NCBI GenBank assembly: GCA_022843485.1 | Contig: JALHNM010000001.1 | Coordinates: forward strand, 1-64,000 | Reading direction: 5' to 3' | Length of the DNA: 64,000 nucleotides | DNA from: Fimbriimonadaceae bacterium | Lineage (GTDB): Bacteria > Armatimonadota > Fimbriimonadia > Fimbriimonadales > Fimbriimonadaceae | Shown: positions 49,969 through 56,978 of the stretch, one piece after another | Layout: each line of letters opens with the position of its first letter | How positions within the stretch are numbered: position 1 is the first letter of the stretch | The notes under the pieces: generated by a model | The model's input: the letters and a program-made list of their open reading frames with translations, nothing else | What the model was told of the DNA's origin: nothing | Databases searched by the model: none | Program-made: the position numbers and the translations under genes

Positions 49969-52900
49969 CGTCGAGCTGGGTCGCTCGCCAAAGCGTCCCG
50001 TCGAACAGGAACTCGCCCATGTTGCCCGGCTGGATCGTGTTGATCGTCGAGCCGTTCAACCGGACCTCGCCGCTAGTCGAACCGTTGAAGACGCGGGCGA
50101 CCGTGCCCTTGGCGACAGCCCCGTTCGAGCCGGTGTTCAGGGTGAACGTCTTCGTCCCGTCCGCCGACATTACGATGTTCTTCTCCCTCCCTCGGTTCCA
50201 GGTGAACGTCGTCTGGCTGCTCTCAGTGAACCAACGTTCGGGCTGGACGACGCACACCCACTCCCCCTCCATTCGGGCAACGAGCGCGTTCTGCTGGTCG
50301 TCGTAGTAGACCTCCCCGTCGTTCAGGTCCTCGCCCTCGACTTCGTTCGCCCGCCAGCCGAAGGCCTCAGACTTGAACGGCAGTTGGAACCGGGAGAAGG
50401 CCTTGATTCCGATGGCGGTCACGGACCAAGGGTAGGCGTTTTCAGTGGTCTCCCCTTCGTCCGGCGTGATCGTGAAGCCGTAGTTGGGCAGGCCCTGGGC
50501 CACGGTCGAGCCCGTGCGGCCGCCTCCCGACCAGGCCTGCTGCCAGTAGACCTGCCAGGTCGCGACGGCGCCGCCCTCGGAGGCGGTGTTCTCGACCCGC
50601 AGCTGCGGGGAGCCTGTCCCCGTCCCTGAGACTTGCATCCGCAGGGTCACGAGCGTCGGGTCGGTCGGGGCCGACCCGCCGGAGTCGAGCACCACCTCGT
50701 CGTAGACCACGGTGGCGTCGGAACTGTTGACCAGCCGGAAGGCGAGACTGCCCGTGACCTTGCACAGGCACTGGTAGGTCAAGACCTTCGCGTTCGCGTC
50801 GAACGCGAGGTCGACGTACGAGACCGTGTTCCTGAGCCGTCGGTTCGCCGGGAGCACGAGGCCGAACGACTCCGGCCCGGGGTTGAGGTCGCCGACGTTT
50901 GAGACACCGGCCGTCCCCCAGCGACCGAACGTGACGGTCGGCGGCAACCCCGTACCAGTGATCCGCTCGAGCGTCCACGACGGCGCCGACCAGACCTGCC
51001 CCGTGCCGGTCGTCTGAAGGTTGAGCGTGCTGTTCCTCAGCACGTTCACCCGCGGCCCGGTCTGCACCCAGGGCGTGTCCTGCCAAGCGTTGCGAAGAGA
51101 CTGCGTCCGTTGGTCGGGGGAGCCCGAGACCTGGTCGAAGCGGCGCAAGGGGAGGCCTGTCCCGCCCGGAGCATTGAAGTCTGCCCGGTGGCAGGCCACG
51201 AAGTCCACCCGCGCGCCCTCCACCGGCAACGCCCGCACCCCTTGGAACCGGCACCGCTCGAACGCAACCCGGGGGTTGGAGGCCGGCGGGGCGACGACCG
51301 CGAGGTCCACCTTCGCCGCCGTCAGCCCGTCCTGGGTGCGGAACCGGCAGTCCTCTGCCGTGAGCCCGTACTGAGTCCCTTGCGATGCCCCAGGGGTCTC
51401 CCGGCCCCAGACGAACGGTTGGTCCGACTGGCCCGTCATCCCGTCGAACTCCACCCCGCGGAAGAGCACGTCCATGTCGTTGTTCGCCCCCTGAGAACTA
51501 GTCCCGTCGAAGTCCAAGAGCGTGGCGGCGTGCTCCAGTCGACCGCCGGTCCACTGGATGATGCCGTTGCCCCGCCGCACCCGGATCGCCGTCCCCCGCC
51601 CGTCGAGGTTGTTCCCACCTCCGAACGTCGCGTGGCAGTTGGTGAAGTTCACGCCGTAGCCGGGGGCTTGTGCCTCTGCGAACTCGGCGTAGACGCCCTC
51701 GTTGTCCAGCTTGAGGAACCACCCGTCGAACTCCTGGAGGTAGGCCTGGGGGGCGTTCGTATAGAACCCGTTTCGCATCTCCACACCCCAGAGCCGGCTG
51801 AAGCGCACCATCTCCCCGTTATTCCCTGTCCCCTTAAGGATCGCGTAGCACGTATCGACGTGGGACAGGAAGATGTTGTCGATGCGGTGCCCGATGAATT
51901 CGGAGCTGACGTGGCAGATGCCGAAGGTCGCGTTCCGGGCACCGTTCGGCTCAGCCGAGTTCCCCCGGATCGTCAGGTTCTCGACCTGGTAGAACACCGC
52001 TGCCCCCCGGCGAAACGAGACGATCGCGCAGTCTGAGTACATGGAGGCGAGGAAGCCGTCTGCACCCGTCGCATCGACGGTGATCTCGCCGATGAACGCA
52101 GGGCTGGAATCGGGCCGGAGTATCCGAAAGAAGGACGTGCGATCGTTCACGGTCACCGTATCGTCGGAATCTTCATTGATGACATTCCAGCCAGTGCCGT
52201 AGTTCGCTGTCAGGAACGACCCAAGACTGGTTGCCAGGTCTGCGCGACTCGTGGAGGTGGCGAAGAATGAAGTGCTCACAAGGCCGCCCGTTATGCGGAA
52301 GGTGAGACTGAAGGTCGTGACTCCGTGGAGCACCAGGGCGAACCGATTCGCAAACGACGCCCCGGATACGATGCGCAGGTTAGCGGAGCGCAGGTCTGCT
52401 TGCTGGCGAGAGAGCCCGATCTGGCCCGAAACCCGGAGTCCAGTCCCCGCCTCGACCTGGAACCCGCCGAAGATGGGGTCGACCCTATCATCAGCGAGCC
52501 AGAGCGGGCGGCTGAGCATGTAGACCCCGGTGGGGATCTCCAGGTGGACTCCGTTCTTGGCGCACCACTCGGTCGCGGCCTGCAACGAAGTCCAGTCCAC
52601 CGTCTCGCTCAGCTTGAGCGAGTTGAAGACCTGCCCAGCCGTTCCGGGGTAGGTCGCGTACACATGCTGCGCGCTGGCGAAGCGGCCTGATGTGATCGCG
52701 CCCTGGAGAGTCTCAATGGTGGACGGGGGGTTCTCCGGCGCCCGGACACCGAACTGTCTGGCCGTTACGACGCCGTCGTGGACAAGGAGCCACCGACCTA
52801 GCTCTGGGTAGCTGCTGCCTTGCCAGACACCGATCACCGAGCCGTCGTTTGGCCCCAACGCTGACGCCGCTGACCACCGGTACCAACCCCCTCCCCCGTC

Positions 52901-53002
52901 GTTCGGCGAATAGTAGCCGGAGACGAAAACCTGCTCCCCGTCCGCAACTGGCGTGGCCGCCTTCATGGCGGCGATGTCGTCGAAGTATCGTGGTGTTGCC
53001 AT
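49949..53002 (-). CDS. Phage-tailspike-like right-handed beta-helix protein
   Basis: The 1017-residue protein lacks a signal peptide. Its first 60 residues (RYFDDIAAMKAATPVADGE, FVSGYYSPNDGGGGWYRW) are of the kind seen at the head-binding end of phage tailspikes and tail fibres. Residues 140-640 look like a pectate-lyase-type beta-helix with many short parallel strands (ENLTIRGNSAE, VNFTNCHATFGGG, LTAEDCRFRTQDG, VAFERCRFQG). Residues 670-850 resemble a carbohydrate-binding sandwich. The C-terminal part (TTFTWNRGREKNIVMSADG) is beta-rich and could be a trimerisation region. No other phage genes adjoin it. G+C seems lower in its 5' half. Pectate-lyase-like surface protein is the alternative. 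Confidence 0.72.
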   Translation of the reverse strand: MATPRYFDDIAAMKAATPVADGEQVFVSGYYSPNDGGGGWYRWSAASALGPNDGSVIGVWQGSSYPELGRWLLVHDGVVTARQFGVRAPENPPSTIETLQGAITSGRFASAQHVYATYPGTAGQVFNSLKLSETVDWTSLQAATEWCAKNGVHLEIPTGVYMLSRPLWLADDRVDPIFGGFQVEAGTGLRVSGQIGLSRQQADLRSANLRIVSGASFANRFALVLHGVTTFSLTFRITGGLVSTSFFATSTSRADLATSLGSFLTANYGTGWNVINEDSDDTVTVNDRTSFFRILRPDSSPAFIGEITVDATGADGFLASMYSDCAIVSFRRGAAVFYQVENLTIRGNSAEPNGARNATFGICHVSSEFIGHRIDNIFLSHVDTCYAILKGTGNNGEMVRFSRLWGVEMRNGFYTNAPQAYLQEFDGWFLKLDNEGVYAEFAEAQAPGYGVNFTNCHATFGGGNNLDGRGTAIRVRRGNGIIQWTGGRLEHAATLLDFDGTSSQGANNDMDVLFRGVEFDGMTGQSDQPFVWGRETPGASQGTQYGLTAEDCRFRTQDGLTAAKVDLAVVAPPASNPRVAFERCRFQGVRALPVEGARVDFVACHRADFNAPGGTGLPLRRFDQVSGSPDQRTQSLRNAWQDTPWVQTGPRVNVLRNSTLNLQTTGTGQVWSAPSWTLERITGTGLPPTVTFGRWGTAGVSNVGDLNPGPESFGLVLPANRRLRNTVSYVDLAFDANAKVLTYQCLCKVTGSLAFRLVNSSDATVVYDEVVLDSGGSAPTDPTLVTLRMQVSGTGTGSPQLRVENTASEGGAVATWQVYWQQAWSGGGRTGSTVAQGLPNYGFTITPDEGETTENAYPWSVTAIGIKAFSRFQLPFKSEAFGWRANEVEGEDLNDGEVYYDDQQNALVARMEGEWVCVVQPERWFTESSQTTFTWNRGREKNIVMSADGTKTFTLNTGSNGAVAKGTVARVFNGSTSGEVRLNGSTINTIQPGNMGEFLFDGTLWRATQLDVKGRVV
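51431..51521 (-). repeat. Internal source of the 90-base duplicate
   Basis: This in-frame segment of the tailspike-like gene matches 49076-49165 almost exactly. It encodes part of the beta-helix near FRGVEFDGMTG. Confidence 0.85.
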
Positions 53003-53297
53003 AACAATTGTTGGACGACTGAGTTGCTGGGAAAGTTTTCAAGAGCTTTCCCCCTTCAATCTACTCAAGTCTTCGCAGCGCCCCGTCCGGTCGGGTGGCC
53101 GGGGTGACCGGATGGTTCGCGCCCAGATCCGCTGGCTCACGTTCTCTGCGGGACAATGGGCGAGGCCCCGACCCCGGACTGCCCGTTGCGCCAGGCCGGG
53201 CCACCCGCCGTGATCGCCGGGGCGGAGAGGGGCCCTTCGGGCGGGAGCGAGGGGTCGCCGGGAATCCCAGGCGGGCGGTGGCGTAGAATCGGGTGCG
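53003..53297. other. Intergenic region between tailspike-like gene and sdhA
   Basis: No gene is seen. Next to the tailspike-like start lie a 10-base palindrome AACAATTGTT (53003-53012) and an inverted repeat GGGAAAG/CTTTCCC (53029-53052). Either could be an operator for that gene. The right part holds the sdhA promoter-proximal repeat. Confidence 0.5.
53241..53295 (+). repeat. Copy 2 of the sdhA-upstream sequence, containing its -10 element
   Basis: It matches 48935-48992. TAGAAT (53284-53289) lies 8 bases before the sdhA ATG and probably drives a near-leaderless mRNA. Confidence 0.65.
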
Positions 53298-55214
53298 ATG
53301 CGTCAACGCAAGGTCGTCGTCGTCGGGGGAGGCCTGGCGGGCCTCATGACCACCATGAAGCTGGCCGAGGCCGGGCACAAGGTGCTGCTCTTCAGCATCG
53401 TGCCCGTCAAGCGGAGCCACAGCGTGTGCGCCCAGGGTGGGATCAACGGGGCGGTGAACCTGCGGGGCGAGGGGGACTCGCCGTACCTGCACTTCGAGGA
53501 CACCATTACGGGGGGCGACTTCCTCAACCACCAGCCCCCGGTCATGCGGATGGCGGAGCGGGCGCCGGCGATCATTTACCTCCTCGACCGGATGGGCGTG
53601 CCCTTCAACCGCACCGACGAGGGGATGCTGAGCTTCCGGCGGTTCGGCGGCACGCTCAAGCACCGCACGGCCTATGCGGGGGCGACGACGGGGCAGCAGC
53701 TGCTCTACGCCCTCGACGAGCAGGTGCGGCGCTACGAGGCGAGCGGGCTGGTCGAGAAGTACGAGGGCTGGGAGTTCGTCGGGCTGATCAAGGACGGCGA
53801 GGGCCGGAGCCGGGGCATCGTGGGCCAGGACATGCGCACGATGGCGATCGAGGCCTTCCCCAGCGACGCGGTCGTGATCTGTAGCGGGGGCAACGGGGTC
53901 GTGTTCGGCCGCAGCACGAACTCGATCATCAACACCGGCAACCCGGTGAGCATCTGTTACGAGCAGGGCGCGGTCTACGGCAACCCCGAGATGGTGCAGA
54001 TCCATCCGACCGCCATCCCGGGCGAGGACAAGTGCCGGTTGATCAGCGAGTCGGTGCGGGGCGAGGGCGGACGGCTCTGGACGCCGCGCGACCCACACGA
54101 CGGGCGCCGCCCGATCGACATCCCCGAGGCCGACCGGTGGTACTTCTGTGAGGAGCTGGACCCGGTCTACGGGAACCTGCTGAGCCGCGACCTCGTGAGC
54201 TTCACGATCTACTGCGTGTGCCGGATCGGCCGCGGGGTGGCCGGGCAGCAACAGGTCTACCTCGACATCGGGCACCTCCACCGCGAGCGGGGGATGAGCC
54301 GCGAGCAGATCGACGACAAGCTCGGCGGGGTGCTCGAGATCTACGAGAAGTTCATGCGCGAGGACGCGGTGGACAACCCGATGCGGATCTACCCGGCGGT
54401 GCACTACACGATGGGCGGGCTGTGGGTGGACTACGAGAAGGGCTCGGACGGGGCGACGCTCGACCTGGACAGCCCGCGGAACCAGATGACGAACGTGCCC
54501 GGGCTCTTCGCGGCCGGGGAGTGCGAGTACCAGTACCACGGCGCGAACCGGTTGGGGGCGAACGCTTTGCTCACCTGTCTCACCGGCGGCGAGTTGGCGG
54601 CGCAGGGGGTCGAGGCGTACCTGCGGACGATGGAGGTCTCGACGGACGACCTGCCGTCGTCGGTGGTGGACGACGCCCGTACGTTCCGGCAGGCCGAGTA
54701 CGACGGGCTGCGGACGAGCCACGGGGCGGAGAACCCCTACCAGCTTTGCGCCGAGCTCCAGGAGCTCATGTGGAACACGTGCGGCATCTGGCGGCTGCAG
54801 CGCGACCTCCTGGCGGCGCGGGACACCCTGACCGAGCTCGGCGAGCGGGCCCGCCGGTGCAACCTGCTCGACGGCGGGGGCTGGCAGAACCAGGCGGTGC
54901 CGTTCACGCGGACCCTGCAGCACATGGTCGAGATGAGCAAGGCCATCGTGGGCGGGGCGATCGTGCGGGACGAGAGCCGCGGGGCCCACTTCAAGCTCGA
55001 CACCCCGGATCGGGACGACTCAAAGTGGTTGGTCACGACGAAGGCGATCTGGCGACCCGAGGGGCCCGAGTTCGACATGAACGAGACGGTGGAGTGCAAC
55101 ACCATCGCCCCCCGGCCACGGAAGTACCGGATAAACCAGAACAAGGTCGTACGGGAGATCTTGGGCCAGGACTTCTTCGAGAAGGCCGGTCTCGCCCAGA
55201 CCACGACGGTGTGA
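53298..55214 (+). CDS. sdhA: Succinate dehydrogenase/fumarate reductase flavoprotein subunit
   Basis: SdhA oxidises succinate to fumarate with covalently bound FAD. The 638-residue protein has the dinucleotide fold VVVVGGGLAGL and the FAD-linking His41 in RSHSVCAQGGIN. The active-site region is HPTAIPGEDKCRLISESVRGEGG, followed by VHYTMGGLWVDY and GLFAAGECEYQYHGANRLGANALLTCLTGG. The length and the QQ-rich insertions fit the non-classical (type B-like, Bacteroidetes/Chloroflexi) group. No sdhB or sdhC lies next to it: the upstream neighbour is the tailspike-like island and downstream are palindromes. Confidence 0.94.
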   Translation: MRQRKVVVVGGGLAGLMTTMKLAEAGHKVLLFSIVPVKRSHSVCAQGGINGAVNLRGEGDSPYLHFEDTITGGDFLNHQPPVMRMAERAPAIIYLLDRMGVPFNRTDEGMLSFRRFGGTLKHRTAYAGATTGQQLLYALDEQVRRYEASGLVEKYEGWEFVGLIKDGEGRSRGIVGQDMRTMAIEAFPSDAVVICSGGNGVVFGRSTNSIINTGNPVSICYEQGAVYGNPEMVQIHPTAIPGEDKCRLISESVRGEGGRLWTPRDPHDGRRPIDIPEADRWYFCEELDPVYGNLLSRDLVSFTIYCVCRIGRGVAGQQQVYLDIGHLHRERGMSREQIDDKLGGVLEIYEKFMREDAVDNPMRIYPAVHYTMGGLWVDYEKGSDGATLDLDSPRNQMTNVPGLFAAGECEYQYHGANRLGANALLTCLTGGELAAQGVEAYLRTMEVSTDDLPSSVVDDARTFRQAEYDGLRTSHGAENPYQLCAELQELMWNTCGIWRLQRDLLAARDTLTELGERARRCNLLDGGGWQNQAVPFTRTLQHMVEMSKAIVGGAIVRDESRGAHFKLDTPDRDDSKWLVTTKAIWRPEGPEFDMNETVECNTIAPRPRKYRINQNKVVREILGQDFFEKAGLAQTTTV

Positions 55215-55262
55215 CGTCCGCCGGTGGACAGTAGCCGGCGGCTGCGGCGGTAGGCGCGGGCT

Positions 55263-55333
55263 GTGGCGAAGCCACCCCGCGACGGGCCCAGGGCCGCAGG
55301 CCCTCCGCAGGGTCGCTTCGCGACAACCTGCGG
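55263..55333. repeat. Cluster of three palindromes with 3-base loops
   Basis: They are GTGGC-GAA-GCCAC (55263-55275), AGGGCC-GCA-GGCCCT (55290-55304) and the nested CCGCAGG/GTCGC-TTC-GCGAC/CCTGCGG (55305-55333). A similar set occurs at 59870-59935. Confidence 0.8.
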
Positions 55334-55464
55334 CTACGGGGACGGCTGGCCCGGGTGGAGGTGGGCCGTAGTAGAGACACCACGCGGCAAGGCCATGGTC
55401 GGGATCTCTAGGCAGTATCACGTTACGGCAGTCTGCGGCTAAGGAAGGGACCAGGCAGGACAAG

Positions 55465-55487
55465 GCCCCCGTCCTACGGACGGGGGC
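55465..55487. terminator. Strong hairpin between convergent genes (possible terminator)
   Basis: A perfect 10-bp stem GCCCCCGTCC/GGACGGGGGC closes a 3-base loop. The flanks are not T-rich on either side, so if it terminates transcription it is not a classic intrinsic terminator. Confidence 0.5.
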
Positions 55488-55521
55488 GAGCTGCTTTCAG
55501 ATTGGCCCGCAAGGAGAGGAC

Positions 55522-56139
55522 TTACTTGCGGCGGCGTCGAGCGGCGATGGCGGCGAGGCCCGCACCGAGCGCCAGCATGGTGGCCGGCTCCGGCACCGGG
55601 GCGAAGGTGTCGACCTGGGCGACCGAACCGTCGATGACGTTCGAGATCGCGTTCGTGTACTGGGTCGCGTTCGAGAGGGCCCAGAACACCGTGCTGTTGC
55701 GACCTGCGGTCAGCTGGTTCGCACCGACCTTGCCGAAGTCGAAGCCGATGACGTCCACGTCGCGGTCCGCGGTGAGGGCGGTGGCGCCGAACTCCGGCAG
55801 GCCCGCGCTGCGAGCGTCGTGCTGGGCGACGGCGCTCGTCCAGCCCGTCCAGCCGAGGGTCGTGAACCGGCCGATGCGGCTCGTGCTCGTGGCGTCGTTC
55901 GTCAGGATCCAGGCGAAGATCAGGTTGTTCCCCGTGCCGGCCGAGGTCGCGACCACCGAGGTGAGCGTCCCGCTGAACATCGGCTCGCTGAAGCTGCGAG
56001 TCTTGATGTCGACGATGTTGAGCGTCGGGATCCCGATCGTCGGGACGGCGACCTGGTCGTTGACGTTGAGGACGGTCTGAGCGGAAGCCACACCGGTGGC
56101 CACGATGCCCAGGGCGAGAAGGGTCGTGCGGATGTTCAT
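55522..56139 (-). CDS. PEP-CTERM sorting-signal protein
   Basis: The 205-residue protein has a signal peptide (TTLLALGIVATGVASAQ) and a body of alternating polar strands. The C-terminal tag is VPEPATMLALGAGLAAIAA followed by the basic RRRRK. I chose ATG 56139; a frame extension upstream would add 20 residues ahead of the signal peptide. A TAGGAT -10-like element lies about 14 bases before ATG. As with the other PEP-CTERM gene, an exosortase must act from elsewhere in the genome. Confidence 0.86.
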   Translation of the reverse strand: MNIRTTLLALGIVATGVASAQTVLNVNDQVAVPTIGIPTLNIVDIKTRSFSEPMFSGTLTSVVATSAGTGNNLIFAWILTNDATSTSRIGRFTTLGWTGWTSAVAQHDARSAGLPEFGATALTADRDVDVIGFDFGKVGANQLTAGRNSTVFWALSNATQYTNAISNVIDGSVAQVDTFAPVPEPATMLALGAGLAAIAARRRRK

Positions 56140-56335
56140 GATGTCTGTGTCCAATCCTAACAGCAATGCCGCCCAGCGGCGACCTGTGAACTGTATCACG
56201 GAAATCTGACGGTCGTCTAGCTTGAAAGGTTACACACCGAGATATTGGGCTCTACTGCCCACGCATAAATGCGTGATCGACCGCCCCGGTGAACCTAGCC
56301 CCAGCCCGTCCGGGGCCAGGGCCTGCGGCCACGTC

Positions 56336-56341
56336 TATGAT
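56336..56341 (+). promoter_or_regulatory. TANNNT -10 element of CPBP-like gene
   Basis: TATGAT lies 8 bases before ATG 56350, with no room for a ribosome binding site in a leader. Confidence 0.5.
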
Positions 56342-56349
56342 CGGGGCCG

Positions 56350-56958
56350 ATGACTGTGCTCGAAGCGCTCGGGGTGCTCGTCGCGGCGGCGCTCACTGTG
56401 AACTTCGGGCTCTACCTGCGGTCGGGGCAGCTCCGGCGCCACCTCTCGTGCCTGCGGGTGCTTCGCGGGTGGCGATGGATACCGGCGCTCCTCGGGAGTT
56501 GGTTCGTCGTCGCGGTCGTCGTTGTGACGGGGGCTGTCCTCATTGCAGCGTGGCCAGGAGTGATGGGGTGGTCGTGGCTCGTGCTCTTGGCGACGCCCGC
56601 CGAGGCCCCCACGGCCGGCACCAACCTCGTGGCGAGCGGCCTTCGGGTGCCGGGGTTCGCCTGGGTGTTCTGGATCCTGTTCGTGCTGAACGCCCCTCGG
56701 CTCGCGATGAACGAGGAGCGGGCGTTCCGGCAATGGCACAAGACCCCGGCCGCGATCGCGGTGCAGTCGGTCAAGTTCGGGCTCGTCCACTGTCTGGTCG
56801 GGGTGCCGATCGCCTTCGGGCTGGCGCTCTCGTTGGCCGGGGGGTGGTTCGCGGTGCAGTACCTCAAGGGCGGGGTACGCCGGGCCACGGCCTACCACAC
56901 GCTGCACAACTGGACGCTGCTGGCCTTGGCCGCCCTGTGGATGGCCGGGCTGCTCTAG
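56350..56958 (+). CDS. CPBP-like (CAAX protease/bacteriocin-processing) membrane protein
   Basis: The 202-residue protein has about five helices. All three CPBP-family motifs appear in order: EExxxR (Glu122, Glu123, Arg127 in NEERAFR), FxxxH (Phe143, His147 in FGLVH) and HxxxN (His183, Asn187 in HTLHN). In characterised members these residues form the intramembrane proteolytic site. The overall sequence is short and divergent, so the call rests on the motifs. It is 20 bases upstream of polA and has its own TANNNT element. Substrates are unknown. Confidence 0.72.
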   Translation: MTVLEALGVLVAAALTVNFGLYLRSGQLRRHLSCLRVLRGWRWIPALLGSWFVVAVVVVTGAVLIAAWPGVMGWSWLVLLATPAEAPTAGTNLVASGLRVPGFAWVFWILFVLNAPRLAMNEERAFRQWHKTPAAIAVQSVKFGLVHCLVGVPIAFGLALSLAGGWFAVQYLKGGVRRATAYHTLHNWTLLALAALWMAGLL

Positions 56959-56966
56959 CCCGGGGG

Positions 56967-56972
56967 TATCGT
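56967..56972 (+). promoter_or_regulatory. TANNNT -10 element of leaderless polA
   Basis: TATCGT lies 6 bases before ATG 56979, in the 20-base gap after the CPBP-like gene. It implies separate, leaderless transcription of polA. Confidence 0.5.
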
Positions 56973-56978
56973 CGCCTC

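Larger units (their letters stand above)
55215..55521. other. Gene-free region rich in hairpins after sdhA
   Basis: About 307 bases contain no gene. They hold three palindromes in a row (55263-55333) and a separate 10-bp hairpin (55465-55487). The region lies between convergent sdhA and the PEP-CTERM gene, so the hairpins may terminate or protect transcripts from both sides. Confidence 0.6.

Noticed and set aside
49949-53002. A prophage around the tailspike-like gene
   Set aside because: No integrase, terminase, capsid, portal or lysis gene lies within 20 kb on either side; only the single tailspike-like gene is present.
55263-55333. CRISPR-like array at the palindrome cluster
   Set aside because: The repeats are neither identical nor regularly spaced, there are no spacers, and no cas genes are nearby.
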